Assembly (NCBI GenBank): GCA_027489415.1 | Contig: JAIXZU010000057.1 | Coordinates: forward strand, 1-34,519 | DNA: 34,519 nt | Source of the DNA: Alphaproteobacteria bacterium | Lineage (GTDB): Bacteria > Pseudomonadota > Alphaproteobacteria > UBA2136 > UBA6156 | Direction: 5' to 3' | Shown here: piece by piece, positions 13,719-22,946 of the stretch | How positions within the stretch are numbered: the first letter of the stretch is position 1 | How the letters are laid out: each line of letters begins with the position of its first letter | Made by a program: the position numbers and the translations under genes | Notes under the pieces: model-generated | What the model was told of the DNA's origin: nothing | Database searches by the model: none | What the model saw: the letters and a program-made list of their open reading frames with translations, nothing else

Positions 13719-16700
13719 CTACCCATTCACAATCACCAACTCCGCCGCAATCTCCGCAAACATCTCGTCTTTGTCCCGGTTATCAGTGTTCTTCTCGGCC
13801 TTGGCGCACAGCCCGTGCAGCACCATGAAGCCCATCGCCCCGCTGGCCCCTTTCAGGCGGTGGGCGGCGCGGCTCCAGCGCTCGGTGTCGTCAAACATCG
13901 CCGCCGCTTCCAGCTCGTCCATGCATTCTTTCGCACTCTGCACGAAGGTCGAATGCAATTCGGCCCGCATCTCGTCACTCATCGGCGCAGGCCCCGTATC
14001 AGCCACCACGGCGCCCTGCTTGTTCCATACGTTCAGCTGCGCCACCAGCTTCGCGCGGTTCAGCGGCTTGGTCATGTAATCATCCATGCCGGCCGCAAGG
14101 CAGCGGGTGCGGTGCTCGGCCATGGCGTTGGCGGTCAGCGCCACAATCGGCGTGCGTTCCGCCGCGTTCTCGGCCTCCCAGGTCCGCATCAGCTCGGCCG
14201 CTTCGGGGCCGTCCATTTCCGGCATCTGCATATCCATCAGCACCAAATCGAACTTGCCCATTTTAAACACATCCACCGCAACCTTGCCGCTGGCCGCCAC
14301 GGAAACCTCGCACCCCAGCTCTTCCAGCATCTGGCGCACCACTTTCTGGTTCACCATGTCGTCCTCGGCCACCAGCACGTTCATGCTAAAGGCCATCGGC
14401 GCATCAGGGTCAAAGTTACCCTGTTCCTGAATGGTGTGGCGCGTTAAAATCCGCTCCTGCTCGGGCTGGGCCAGCAGCGCCGCCAGCATCGTCCGCACTT
14501 CTTCGGGGCGGGAAGGCTTCACAAGGTAGCCGTTAAACCCCTTGTCCTGGAAATACGTCGCATCGCCGCGCATCCCGCGGGATGAAAACACCATCATCGG
14601 CATCGTCGCGGTCAACGGGTGGTAACGCAGGTTCTCGCCCAGGTCGCCGCCACTCATCTCCGGCATGTCATGGTCAATCACCGCAATGTCAAACGGCACC
14701 GCCTCGGGGCCGGAAAGCCAGTTCAGCACCTCCTCGCCGGAGGCAAAGCTCCGAGCACTCGCGCCCCAGTACGCCAGCAACTCTTCCAGAATGGACACGT
14801 TCACAGGGTTGTCATCCACCACCAGCACCTGCTTGCCGGTCAGGTCGGCTATTTCCAGCGGCTGCACCGGCGTCATGTCCACCGTCGTCGGTAACGTGAA
14901 CCAGAAGGTGCTACCACGCCCCTGCTCGCTCTCAATGCCAATCTGCCCCCCCATCAGCTCCACCAGCTGCTTGCATATGGCCAGCCCTAAACCGGTTCCG
15001 CCGTATTTACGGGTGGTGGAGGCCTCCGCCTGCGTAAACCTCTCGAAAATGCTTTGCAGGTTGCTCTGGTCAATCCCAATCCCGGTATCCTGCACCGCAA
15101 TCTTCAAACACGTATGTCCCTCCACCTGCGGCGCGGCCTCTTCCTCCACACTCACCAGAATATGGCCGGTCTCGGTGAACTTGATCGCGTTGCTGATGAG
15201 GTTGTTCAAAATCTGCCGCAACCGCCCGGGGTCGCCGTAAATCCGCTCCGGCGTCCCCGGCGCGTAGCGCAGCAGCAGCTCCAGCTCCTTCTGGCTCGCG
15301 TTGGCGCTGTGAATATCAATCACGTCCTCAATCGTGCGGCTGAAATCAAACGCAATCGTCTCCAGCCCCAGCTGGTTCGCTTCAAGCTTGGTCAGGTCTA
15401 AAATATCGTTAATCACGTACAGCAACGTCTCGCCGGACTTCCTGATGGTGCGCACATAATCATCCTGCTGGCCGGAAAGCACCGTGCGGCTCAATAAGTC
15501 CGCCGTCCCCAGCACACCATTGAGCGGGGTTCTAATTTCATGGCTCATCGTCGCAAGGAACTGCGTCTTCGCACGGTCCGCCGCCTCAGCCTGGCTGCGG
15601 GAGGCCTCAAGCTCGCTGTTCTTCACCTCCAGCTCGGTCGCATAGGCCTGTAATTTCGCATCCGCCTGCTGCTTGCGGGCGGTAATGTCTTCAATCAACC
15701 CCAATAGCAGGCTCGGCTTGCCATCTTCGTCATAAATCGGCACTTTAATCGTGTGCGCCAACCACGTTCCGCGCGCGGGTGTGGTCACCTCTTCCTCATC
15801 AATCTCAATCACTTTACCCTCGCGCATCACGCGCTCATCGGTCTGCCGGAAGAACGCCGCCTCATGCTCGGGGAAATGCGCAAAATCACTCGTTCCCAGC
15901 ACATTCTCCGCCCGTAGCCCGAACAACTCTTCCGCCTTTTTATTCCACATGTCCCAGCGGTAGTTCTCGCGCACGTTTTTCACGAACAACCCCATCGGCA
16001 GGTGTTCGATAATCTCATGCAGAATATGCCCCTGCGCCGAAAGCTGGCTCTCGGCCTTCACGCGCTGGTCCACTTCCGCCAGCAGCCGCCGCCGCCAGCC
16101 CACCAGCAAGCGCAGACAAAACACCCACACCGCCCCCAACAACACCAGCACCACTGCCACCATGCAACTGCGCCAGATAATCCCCTGCCGCCACTCTTCC
16201 TCAATCGCTTCATTCAGCACGGTCAGCTTGGCACTCAACTGGTCAAGGTCACGGGTACTGGCCTCACTGACCGCCAGGTATTCCATTCCATTCAGCAGGC
16301 TCAACCCCTCTTGAACGGCATTTTGCCGGGCCAGCGCAAAACTCTGTTCCTCAATCTCGGCAAGCTTGGCCCGCTTGGCCATAATGTCATTCCCCAGCAC
16401 CGCCAGCTCCTCCGGCGCCATCCGCGTAATCGCAGCCACATCATCCGCCAGTTCTTGTTTGGCTGCCTCATAACGCTCCAGCCACATCGGCTGTACCGTC
16501 CGCGTGTAATGCTGCGCACGGTTTTTCACCTGTTCCGCGTGGTAAAGCACATGCCCTTTCATCTCCAGCATGCGCTCCTGCCGGATATTCGCCTCCTCCA
16601 TCTGCTGCACGCCCACCCACGCCTGCCACACCATCAGCATGATCAACGCCTTACCAGTCAACAGCAGCACCCACAGGGTTTTCAGGGGCAATCCCCCGGA

Positions 16701-16760
16701 CGTCGCAACAGCCATAAACCAGCCCTTCTTTTTCTTAGCGTCACTCGCCTTCGCAAGCAT
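13719..16760 (-). CDS. Hybrid sensor histidine kinase with PAS, two receiver domains and Hpt
   Basis: A 1013-residue membrane-bound phosphorelay kinase. Transmembrane segments at about 27-48 and 198-220 bracket a helical periplasmic sensor region. A PAS domain follows (about 245-362, ending LGLIEDITARK), then a coiled coil. HisKA has phospho-acceptor His407 in SHEIRTPLNG. The ATPase has N box NNLISNAIKF (519-528), G1 DTGIGI and G2 GGTGLGLAI. Receiver 1 (645-762) has phospho-Asp696. Receiver 2 (794-912) has Asp843 in LMDMQMPEMDG. A C-terminal Hpt has His967 in AAHRLKGASG. All relay residues are present. ATG 16715 has a better AAGGG site than ATG 16760; both leave the first membrane segment intact. 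It lies 85 nt after the response regulator gene. Confidence 0.93.
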   Translation of the reverse strand: MLAKASDAKKKKGWFMAVATSGGLPLKTLWVLLLTGKALIMLMVWQAWVGVQQMEEANIRQERMLEMKGHVLYHAEQVKNRAQHYTRTVQPMWLERYEAAKQELADDVAAITRMAPEELAVLGNDIMAKRAKLAEIEEQSFALARQNAVQEGLSLLNGMEYLAVSEASTRDLDQLSAKLTVLNEAIEEEWRQGIIWRSCMVAVVLVLLGAVWVFCLRLLVGWRRRLLAEVDQRVKAESQLSAQGHILHEIIEHLPMGLFVKNVRENYRWDMWNKKAEELFGLRAENVLGTSDFAHFPEHEAAFFRQTDERVMREGKVIEIDEEEVTTPARGTWLAHTIKVPIYDEDGKPSLLLGLIEDITARKQQADAKLQAYATELEVKNSELEASRSQAEAADRAKTQFLATMSHEIRTPLNGVLGTADLLSRTVLSGQQDDYVRTIRKSGETLLYVINDILDLTKLEANQLGLETIAFDFSRTIEDVIDIHSANASQKELELLLRYAPGTPERIYGDPGRLRQILNNLISNAIKFTETGHILVSVEEEAAPQVEGHTCLKIAVQDTGIGIDQSNLQSIFERFTQAEASTTRKYGGTGLGLAICKQLVELMGGQIGIESEQGRGSTFWFTLPTTVDMTPVQPLEIADLTGKQVLVVDDNPVNVSILEELLAYWGASARSFASGEEVLNWLSGPEAVPFDIAVIDHDMPEMSGGDLGENLRYHPLTATMPMMVFSSRGMRGDATYFQDKGFNGYLVKPSRPEEVRTMLAALLAQPEQERILTRHTIQEQGNFDPDAPMAFSMNVLVAEDDMVNQKVVRQMLEELGCEVSVAASGKVAVDVFKMGKFDLVLMDMQMPEMDGPEAAELMRTWEAENAAERTPIVALTANAMAEHRTRCLAAGMDDYMTKPLNRAKLVAQLNVWNKQGAVVADTGPAPMSDEMRAELHSTFVQSAKECMDELEAAAMFDDTERWSRAAHRLKGASGAMGFMVLHGLCAKAEKNTDNRDKDEMFAEIAAELVIVNG

Positions 16761-16845
16761 TTGGGGAACATCTTACCGCGAAGCCCGCTCCGCACAAGCC
16801 ACTCATTCAGCAGGATAATTGTCCAACAATCCGACCACCCAGCCC

Positions 16846-17724
16846 CTATCCAGCATAATAGCGGTCAAGGCAGTCATTCAGCTTCTGGCGGCTGAAGGGT
16901 TTCACCACATAGCCCTTCACCCCCTGTTGCAAGGCGGTCTTAACCTGCTCCTGCGCCGCCCCACTGGTCAGCATCACCGCATGGGCACTCTTGTCATGCG
17001 TTGCAATCAGCTCAAGAACATCTAAACCACTGATATCCGGCAATTTAATATCCAAAAACACAATATGCGGCGGCTTCCGGATGTATGCCTCAATCGCCTC
17101 TTTGCCCGTTGCGGCGAAACTCAGCGTATGCCCACTCTCCGCCATCAAGGTGTTGAGCAACTGCCGGATCGTCGGCTCATCATCGACGAACAGCAAATTG
17201 AGCTTGGCAGGCTTGGCCACCCGCCCCGCAATCATCCCGCTCGCCGCCTTCAACTCGGCAGCAAGGCGCCGCAGTAACGCCTCGCGCTCGGCCGCCTGCA
17301 CTTTTTCGGTCATGGCGGCGGTGCGGCTGTACATGTCGCGGCAGGCGGTCATAAAGGCGTCCCAGTCCACACTCAAATCGTAGCTGCGGCACTCCCAGTC
17401 ACTGGGGGGAATCGCCAGCTCCGCCAGCAAGGCTTGCAACGCCATGCTCACACGCTGGTAGGCGGCGTTGCTCAGGGTTTCACCGAGCACGATCACATCA
17501 CCGGAGGGCAACAGCAGCAGCCATACTTTATCTTCTTCAGTCGCCAGGGCTTTTAGCAGGCGGTCGCGCATCAGCGCCATCAGGGTGGTGTCTTGGGCCC
17601 AGCGCGGCAGCTCGGCACCACGCCATGCAACAGTTACCGCACACCAGTACAGGCGGGAATTTTTCAGGAAGCGCAACCGCTGTTGGAATTCAATGCTTGC
17701 ATCGGGGCCGGTATGAAAGTGCAT
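16846..17724 (-). CDS. Response regulator with uncharacterised N-terminal domain
   Basis: A 292-residue protein. Residues 172-291 are a complete receiver domain: acidic pair Asp181-Asp182 (LLFVDDEPT), phospho-Asp225 (IVFLDIKLPDISG), the MLTSGAA motif and Lys275 (VVKPF). Residues 1-140 are a separate alpha/beta domain (KVWLLLLPSGDVIVLGETL) that I cannot assign, joined by a coiled-coil stretch (140-162). There is no DNA-binding output domain, so the N-terminal domain is probably the output or a second input. It precedes the hybrid kinase in the same direction, and its receiver may be a substrate of that kinase's Hpt domain; this pairing is inference from position. Confidence 0.85.
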   Translation of the reverse strand: MHFHTGPDASIEFQQRLRFLKNSRLYWCAVTVAWRGAELPRWAQDTTLMALMRDRLLKALATEEDKVWLLLLPSGDVIVLGETLSNAAYQRVSMALQALLAELAIPPSDWECRSYDLSVDWDAFMTACRDMYSRTAAMTEKVQAAEREALLRRLAAELKAASGMIAGRVAKPAKLNLLFVDDEPTIRQLLNTLMAESGHTLSFAATGKEAIEAYIRKPPHIVFLDIKLPDISGLDVLELIATHDKSAHAVMLTSGAAQEQVKTALQQGVKGYVVKPFSRQKLNDCLDRYYAG

Positions 17725-17854
17725 GATAATCTCTTGTTATGGAACAGGACATTCTTAGCACCGCTATAGGGCACTGGCCACTCCCCTCCCCCGCAATGCC
17801 GGAAGCACCGTTGCCGAAAATCGCCGCCGCAGGGCGTGCGCCCCCACCGGAATC

Positions 17855-18196
17855 TTATTCGCCCGCGTCCTCGTACTCACCCCGCACCGGGTTTTTAATG
17901 TTCCGATAAATGACATTCAGCCCGTTATGCGCCAGCTGCTGGTAGCGGCTGGCATCCAGCTCCTCGCCCCCTCTGGTCAGGTAACGGATGTACGACTCAA
18001 CCTCCATCAACTTCCCGCGCAGGTAATCCTCGTTTTCAATCCCTTCATTCACAACAAAGCTCTCAATCCGGCCGAGAAACTGCGCCACATCTTCCATCAC
18101 CTCGTTATGGGTGGGGCGTCCGCCGTGGGCCAGCTCATCCACCAGCCGCTGCAGCTCTTCAATGCTGTGTAGTACAAATTCCATGGCTTCCCTCAT
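17855..18196 (-). CDS. Small hypothetical protein
   Basis: A 113-residue acidic, mainly helical, probably cytosolic protein without recognised domains. Two starts are plausible: ATG 18196 (GAGG about 9 nt upstream) and ATG 18184 (AGGG 6 nt upstream). The longer frame from 18256 would run into the terminator of the preceding gene and is rejected. Helices are suggested by SIEELQRLVDELAHGG, NEVMEDVAQFLGRIESFV and EDYLRGKLMEVESYIRYL. It lies between the 864-residue protein gene and the response regulator gene, same direction, but a terminator separates it from the former. Confidence 0.65.
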   Translation of the reverse strand: MREAMEFVLHSIEELQRLVDELAHGGRPTHNEVMEDVAQFLGRIESFVVNEGIENEDYLRGKLMEVESYIRYLTRGGEELDASRYQQLAHNGLNVIYRNIKNPVRGEYEDAGE

Positions 18197-18234
18197 ACGG
18201 CACCACCTCGCGTTCGCAAAGGATATTCTGCATG

Positions 18235-18270
18235 AAAAAACCGGCCTTCCCCACAAGGGGGAAGGCCGGC
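18235..18270 (-). terminator. Intrinsic terminator of the 18283-20877 gene
   Basis: On the minus strand a 12-bp stem CCGGCCTTCCCC / GGGGAAGGCCGG with a short loop, then T6. One of the strongest terminators in the window. Confidence 0.9.
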
Positions 18271-18282
18271 TTCAGTCGCATA

Positions 18283-20877
18283 TCAGGCGCACAGCACCCG
18301 CATCACTTCGGCAAGGCGCCGTCGCTGTTCGTCCTCCGGCAGGGCGGAAAGGTGTTCCGCCAGCAGGCGGTTCACCAGTTTCACCATGTCGTCGGTCACA
18401 CTGCTCCGGGCCTGTACCTCCGTCACCGCCACCACGGGGGCAACGGCAACCTCGGCTTGGGCCGGAACCTGAACCTCAGGCTCGGCGTCCACCATGGTCT
18501 CGGCGGCTTCTTCAACCTCGGGCTCGGCCACCTGTTGCACAGGCAGCTTCACCTCCGGTTGCCGGTCGGCATCATCCTCGGCCACGCCGTCCACCACCTC
18601 GTCGGCAGCGGCGTCGGCTTGCGCCTCGGTCGCGTCCTCCTCGGTGGCATCAGGTTCAGCTGCGGCAGAGGAATCCTCCACCGTCACCTCCTCATCTGCC
18701 GTCACAGCGTCAGCCGTCACCTCGGGCTCAGCCGGCGGGGCCAGCGGCGGTTCCTGCGAATCCACAGTCTCCGTCGTCTCCGTTGCCTTGGCTTTCGGTG
18801 TGCCAAGCGCCTTCAGGGTGGTGAAGAAAACGTCAGGCGTCATCTTCAGCACTTGCATCAGAACGCTCAGTCTGGCCTCATCCCAGAAGGACTTTCCTGC
18901 CAGAATATTTCTGCCAGTTCCCGGGTGGTTGGCATGGCCAAGGTTAACCAAGGCCACACCATAGGTTTGGATGGTGTGCCCTGCTTGGTTCAGCATCTCC
19001 ATCACCAGCGAATTGAACGTTACGCGGTTATTGGTGGCAAAGGTCACCAACGTTTCCATCATAATGCTCTCTTCGGTCGGCAACGTATCCTGCACCGCAG
19101 GGTTAACCTCCGGCTGAGCCTGAGCTTGGGCCGGCTGCTCCTGTGTCGCCACAGTTTCCGTCGTCACCTTGGCCGCATCCAGCTGCACGCCGCCATCTGC
19201 CAATGCCTCGTAAAACGCCTTCGGCGTCACCTTCAGCATCGCCAGCATGGTACGTACCCGCAGCTTGTCCCAGTAGGAATTCCCCGCCATCAAATTGTTG
19301 GCGGTATTCTCCTTCTGGGCTGCCCCGGCCCTCACCAGCTCACGGCCGAACGCCAGCACAGCCAGGCCCTGCTTAACGAACAACTGTTTTACCAGCTTGT
19401 TGAACACCTCGCGGTTGCTGTCGGCATACTCCGCCAGCAGCTCCAGCAGGTCACCCTGCATCGGCGGCAACTCGGCCTTGCCCTCGGGCGCCACGCCGGC
19501 CGGAGCCTTCGTCGCATCCTCAGGCGCATCCTCAAGCGCAGGCCCCGTTGCCGGAACCTCCGCCGCCGTCACCACGTCCGCCTTGTCAGGCGTCGCCGTC
19601 ACGGGGGCATTCGCTGTCACCGGTGTCAGGTTCGGCTGGGCCACCGTCACCGCAGGTTGCGGCTTCAGCAAGTCCGGCACGGTTTTCGCAAACCGCACGG
19701 TCTTCGGCACCATCCCGTCTTCAAACAGGTAGCGCTCGGCCAGTTCATGGTCGGGCACGCGGCCGTTCCACTGGGCAATCACCTTGGCCAGTCCACGGCG
19801 GGAAAGGCTGGTATTGCCCAGCAGAATCACTTCCGCATGGCGCAAATCCGTTGCCTCCCCTCCCAAAATACTCATCAGCGTGTCCGCTGCGCGTATCTCG
19901 GGTGCCAGCAACACCAGGACGGACGCCAGCCGTTTGGCCACGGCATGGTCGCCGTGAACAAAAAAGCGTGGCACCACCGGCATTCCCGGCCGGAGCGGCG
20001 TCCCGATCAGGTCCTGCGTCCCCTTGAACAGGAAACCCTCCGTCAACCCCAGTGCCAGCTTCAATTGGCTGCGCTCGGGTGCCGAAAAAATCTCCCGTTG
20101 GCAGGTGCGGTCATAGAGCTTCGGCACATTCGCCTCAAACTCCATATCCTTCCAGTTCGGCTGATACCGGCCACAATAGGCCTGCAAAGCCTCCAGAATA
20201 AGGTCATTTTCGCTGCGTTTGGTCACGGTTGCCTCCGTTACAATTTCAGGGGAAAGCTCAGTCTTCGGCTCATCGCCACGCAATAGGCCCAGTACACTGG
20301 GCACTGCCATGCCTTTGGCCGCACAGGCTTTCAGCAGGGCTTGCAGGGGCCACAGCCCCAGCGGCTTCTCACCGGCCAGTATTTCCAGGGCGTCCTCTTC
20401 GGTCGCCACGGCCTTCGGGCACAGTGTCATCAGCAGGTCTTCCGCCGTTACCGGCTCGGGGCAGCGCCGCAGCAATTCATGTAAACGCAGGGCCACATCA
20501 GCGTCCCCTTTCACGAAAAACCGCGGGCAGATAGGCTCCCCGAGGCCGATAGTCCGGCCGAACATGTCTTCCTGCCCTTCCCACAACGCGTCGGAAAACG
20601 GCATAACCAGCCGGATCTTCTCACGCTGTTTGTCATTGAAGGCCGCAAAGCCATTCAAAATACCGGCAGTCACATCAAACCCGACCCTCTGGCTTATCTC
20701 CCTGCGGTAAGCAGGGCTGTCACCAATATGCGCCCGGATAAACGCCTTGAGGCGTATCTGGCGCGGGTCACGCGGCCCCACCGGCAATTTCCGGTAGTCA
20801 AAGCCTTCACCCTTACGGGCTAAACCCGCATTCTCATGCGCCAAGTCACTGATATCCCCATCACCAATCTCCGGCAT
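18283..20877 (-). CDS. Large modular hypothetical protein with two duplicated domain types
   Basis: An 864-residue protein I do not recognise, without signal peptide or membrane segments. Module A occurs at about 85-185 and 265-370; its best match is ICPRFFVKGDADVALRL (116-132) against VVPRFFVHGDHAVAKRL (301-317), followed by AEDLLMTL / ADTLMSIL. Module B occurs at about 475-562 and 604-692; key lines are NNLMAGNSYWDKLRVRTMLA (528-547) against RNILAGKSFWDEARLSVLMQ (656-675), and then KVTPKAFYEAL / KMTPDVFFTTL. Module B's ending resembles the last helices of XRE-type HTH domains, but this is weak. The modules are linked by Pro/Ala/Glu/Val-rich acidic stretches (405-472, 565-603, 695-825). The final helix VNRLLAEHLSALPEDEQRRR may be an assembly element. 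GAGGAG lies 7 nt before the ATG. Monocistronic. Confidence 0.8.
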   Translation of the reverse strand: MPEIGDGDISDLAHENAGLARKGEGFDYRKLPVGPRDPRQIRLKAFIRAHIGDSPAYRREISQRVGFDVTAGILNGFAAFNDKQREKIRLVMPFSDALWEGQEDMFGRTIGLGEPICPRFFVKGDADVALRLHELLRRCPEPVTAEDLLMTLCPKAVATEEDALEILAGEKPLGLWPLQALLKACAAKGMAVPSVLGLLRGDEPKTELSPEIVTEATVTKRSENDLILEALQAYCGRYQPNWKDMEFEANVPKLYDRTCQREIFSAPERSQLKLALGLTEGFLFKGTQDLIGTPLRPGMPVVPRFFVHGDHAVAKRLASVLVLLAPEIRAADTLMSILGGEATDLRHAEVILLGNTSLSRRGLAKVIAQWNGRVPDHELAERYLFEDGMVPKTVRFAKTVPDLLKPQPAVTVAQPNLTPVTANAPVTATPDKADVVTAAEVPATGPALEDAPEDATKAPAGVAPEGKAELPPMQGDLLELLAEYADSNREVFNKLVKQLFVKQGLAVLAFGRELVRAGAAQKENTANNLMAGNSYWDKLRVRTMLAMLKVTPKAFYEALADGGVQLDAAKVTTETVATQEQPAQAQAQPEVNPAVQDTLPTEESIMMETLVTFATNNRVTFNSLVMEMLNQAGHTIQTYGVALVNLGHANHPGTGRNILAGKSFWDEARLSVLMQVLKMTPDVFFTTLKALGTPKAKATETTETVDSQEPPLAPPAEPEVTADAVTADEEVTVEDSSAAAEPDATEEDATEAQADAAADEVVDGVAEDDADRQPEVKLPVQQVAEPEVEEAAETMVDAEPEVQVPAQAEVAVAPVVAVTEVQARSSVTDDMVKLVNRLLAEHLSALPEDEQRRRLAEVMRVLCA

Positions 20878-20954
20878 GGTTCTCTCCTCAGGTTACATCC
20901 GCCACCCACAGGGCACGGATACATCGAAACGGTTTAAAAAATGAAACCACACTA

Positions 20955-20983
20955 TGTATACAACAAAACCCCCGTATCTTCAA
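20955..20983 (-). promoter_or_regulatory. Promoter of the 864-residue protein gene
   Basis: On the minus strand TTGAAG (20983-20978), a 17-nt spacer and TATACA (20960-20955), giving a leader of about 70 nt. Apart from this and the terminator at 21153, the 309-nt gap 20878-21187 shows nothing I recognise. Confidence 0.55.
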
Positions 20984-21152
20984 GTCCTCTCCACAAAAAG
21001 AAACCCCCTTCAAGCTGGGAGGGCCATTCACCTCCCGCCCATGTTCCTTACATCTTCCCATCAGGGAAAGTAAAAATCGGCTCCCACAGCCAATGTGCCA
21101 CGGTCATTGTCCATGGTTGACCACATACTTTCCATCACGTCTCTAAAACCAC

Positions 21153-21178
21153 AAAAAAGCGCCGTCACGGCGCTTTTC
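21153..21178 (-). terminator. Intrinsic terminator of the lipoprotein gene
   Basis: On the minus strand GCGCCG, TGA loop, CGGCGC and T6. Confidence 0.85.
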
Positions 21179-21187
21179 AGGGGTTAC

Positions 21188-21781
21188 CTAGAAACCAGGC
21201 TTGGGGATGATCCCGGACAGGTTCTGCATCGGCCCGAGCGGGGTTTTTTGGCTCTCACTGCTGGCTATCTCGGGTGTACCGTTCCACAGTTTATACACCA
21301 CCTTGCCATCCACTAAAACCAGCGTCGCCTGAAACTCCCAACCAGAGATATCTGTATGTTTTCTAAAGCCAAATAGGTCAGCCGGTATGTTTCCACCACG
21401 CTTATTCTTGATACTTCTCACCCCAACAACATAAGCCACACAACTATCCTGCGCTGTCACACACGTTTTCACGCCAATCGGCAGGTCTTCCGGACGGAAG
21501 GCGGAGCCAAAAAGGTTAGCAACATCAACGTAGTTCAGGATGCGCACGTTCGCATTGCCATCCGGCGTAAAACCCTTATGTTTCAAGTCGTTTTCCGTTG
21601 TCTGGTCAAGCACCACGTTGTTAAAGGCTTTATGTGCCTCATCGTAGCTGGACCATTTACTCTTCGTATTGGTCGTAGCACTCGGTAAAACAGCGCAGCT
21701 GCTCAAAATTGTCATCGCAGCAAGGGCACTCAGCCAAATTTTATTGCTGCGGGTCAGGGTGCGGGTATGTGTGTGTGTCAT
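21188..21781 (-). CDS. Putative lipoprotein
   Basis: A 197-residue protein with a basic N-terminus, a hydrophobic stretch (IWLSALAAMTIL) and a lipobox ILSSC with Cys29 as the lipidated residue. The mature part begins AVLPSATTNTKSKWSSYDEA and includes TTENDLKHKGFTPDGNANVR, a DLPIGVKTCV/DSCVAYVVGV pair of cysteines (Cys107, Cys113) and VLVDGKVVYKLWNGTPEI near the end. The general layout (a short helix, then a beta-rich domain that ends in a VVYKLWNG-type strand) is one I associate with uncharacterised lipoproteins; I cannot give a function. AAGGAA precedes the ATG. Lower GC than its neighbours. The 247-nt gap upstream holds no clear feature beyond a weak TATAAG box at about 21803-21808. Confidence 0.78.
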   Translation of the reverse strand: MTHTHTRTLTRSNKIWLSALAAMTILSSCAVLPSATTNTKSKWSSYDEAHKAFNNVVLDQTTENDLKHKGFTPDGNANVRILNYVDVANLFGSAFRPEDLPIGVKTCVTAQDSCVAYVVGVRSIKNKRGGNIPADLFGFRKHTDISGWEFQATLVLVDGKVVYKLWNGTPEIASSESQKTPLGPMQNLSGIIPKPGF

Positions 21782-22028
21782 GGTTAGGTTCCTTCATATC
21801 CTTATAGAGGCCCACACCATGCTGCAACGCGATATTTACCTGTAATATCAGCAACTTTATCCAAATTAAAACACTAAATATCTGGACTCATTCACTTGCT
21901 GCACCGCGAGACAACATGTCAAACATTTCCTAACACCCCTCACACCTGCGTTTCATCATGCAGCGCAACACCTTTGTGAGGGTGACATTATGCCTGACAT
22001 CCCCCTTATTCACTGCTACAAATAACCC

Positions 22029-22763
22029 ATGAAAACACCTGCCCTGCCGAAAAAACTCCAACTCATCGCCTTTGATCTCGACGGCACTCTCGCCGACACC
22101 GAATCTCTCTCACTCCCCTCAGCCGTCACCACATTGCGGGACCATTTTGGGGTCCCCATCACATTGGAGTACTGGTACGAGAACCTCCACGGTCTTGCCG
22201 GACAACCCTTAATGACAGCAATAGAACAACAATTCGGTAAAACTTTAAATCTTAATGATTATTTAACACGCCGCGCCGCAATGGTTCCCACCATGTTTGC
22301 CCAAGGCGTAAACCCGGCTCCCGGTATGCTGCAAGCGGTCAAAAATCTGGTTATTCAGGGCCAGCAACTCTGCATCTGCTCAAACAGCCAGCCGGAACGC
22401 ATCCAGCTCACACTTACCCATATAACCGGCCAACATAGTGCGGGCATGAACTTACCATCCATGTTTGATGGCCATATATTTTCAGCCACAGGCAACGATG
22501 GACTTGGTAAAGCCAAACCAGCGCCGGACGTCTATCTACAAGCCGCAGCCTTCTACCGCGCCAAACCAAAGTACAGCATCGCAGTTGAGGACACCCCTGT
22601 AGGCGTCACAGCAGCCGTCGCCGCAGGCTTCACCTGCCTCGCCTACACTGGCCTCAACCGCCACCCTGAAAAGGATGCAGAAGCACTGTTAGCTGCAGGC
22701 GCGCACGCCACCTTTGTTCATTGGGATGATTTCCTGCCCTTACTATCCACCTTGAAAATCTGA
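22029..22763 (+). CDS. HAD-superfamily phosphatase (beta-phosphoglucomutase/phosphoglycolate phosphatase-like)
   Basis: A 244-residue HAD hydrolase of subfamily IA type. Motif I is AFDLDGTLAD with nucleophile Asp16 and acid Asp18. The helical cap follows (about 22-95). Motif II is CICSNSQ with the Ser, motif III Lys is in GKAKPAPDVYL, and motif IV is IAVEDTPVGVTAA. The fold supports small-molecule phosphatase or mutase activity, and the substrate cannot be told from sequence alone. No Shine-Dalgarno is evident at ATG 22029. The gene is followed directly by the tRNA-Val promoter. Confidence 0.88.
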   Translation: MKTPALPKKLQLIAFDLDGTLADTESLSLPSAVTTLRDHFGVPITLEYWYENLHGLAGQPLMTAIEQQFGKTLNLNDYLTRRAAMVPTMFAQGVNPAPGMLQAVKNLVIQGQQLCICSNSQPERIQLTLTHITGQHSAGMNLPSMFDGHIFSATGNDGLGKAKPAPDVYLQAAAFYRAKPKYSIAVEDTPVGVTAAVAAGFTCLAYTGLNRHPEKDAEALLAAGAHATFVHWDDFLPLLSTLKI

Positions 22764-22764
22764 C

Positions 22765-22793
22765 TTGACGCCCCGCCCATCATCAGCGATAAG
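22765..22793 (+). promoter_or_regulatory. Promoter of tRNA-Val
   Basis: TTGACG, a 17-nt spacer and GATAAG, 33 nt before the mature tRNA 5' end. TTGACG starts immediately after the stop codon of the HAD gene. Confidence 0.6.
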
Positions 22794-22826
22794 CCGTGGT
22801 GTTGAAACCGCATTGCGCGTTTCTTC

Positions 22827-22901
22827 GGGTGATTAGCTCAGTGGTAGAGCACTACATTGACATTGTAGGGGTCACAAGTTCGAACCTTGTATCGCCCACC
22901 A
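22827..22901 (+). tRNA. tRNA-Val (anticodon GAC)
   Basis: A 75-nt tRNA with encoded CCA. Acceptor GGGTGAT/ATCGCCC (one G-U pair), D-arm GCTCAGTGGTAGAGC, anticodon stem CTACA/TGTAG with loop TTGACAT (anticodon GAC), T-arm ACAAGTTCGAACCTTGT. It decodes GUC/GUU. Confidence 0.97.
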
Positions 22902-22906
22902 GTTTC

Positions 22907-22934
22907 AAAAAAGCAGCCCAAAGGCTGCTTTTTT
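22907..22934. terminator. Bidirectional terminator between tRNA-Val and lipid kinase gene
   Basis: A6, GCAGCC, CAAA loop, GGCTGC and T6. It is symmetrical and serves both convergent units. Confidence 0.88.
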
Positions 22935-22946
22935 AAGTTCAAACAC

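Noticed and set aside
18232..20286. 684-residue plus-strand frame opposite the 864-residue protein
   Set aside because: His/Arg/Leu-rich shadow of a high-GC gene; the minus-strand frame has a strong ribosome binding site, promoter, terminator and internal homology.
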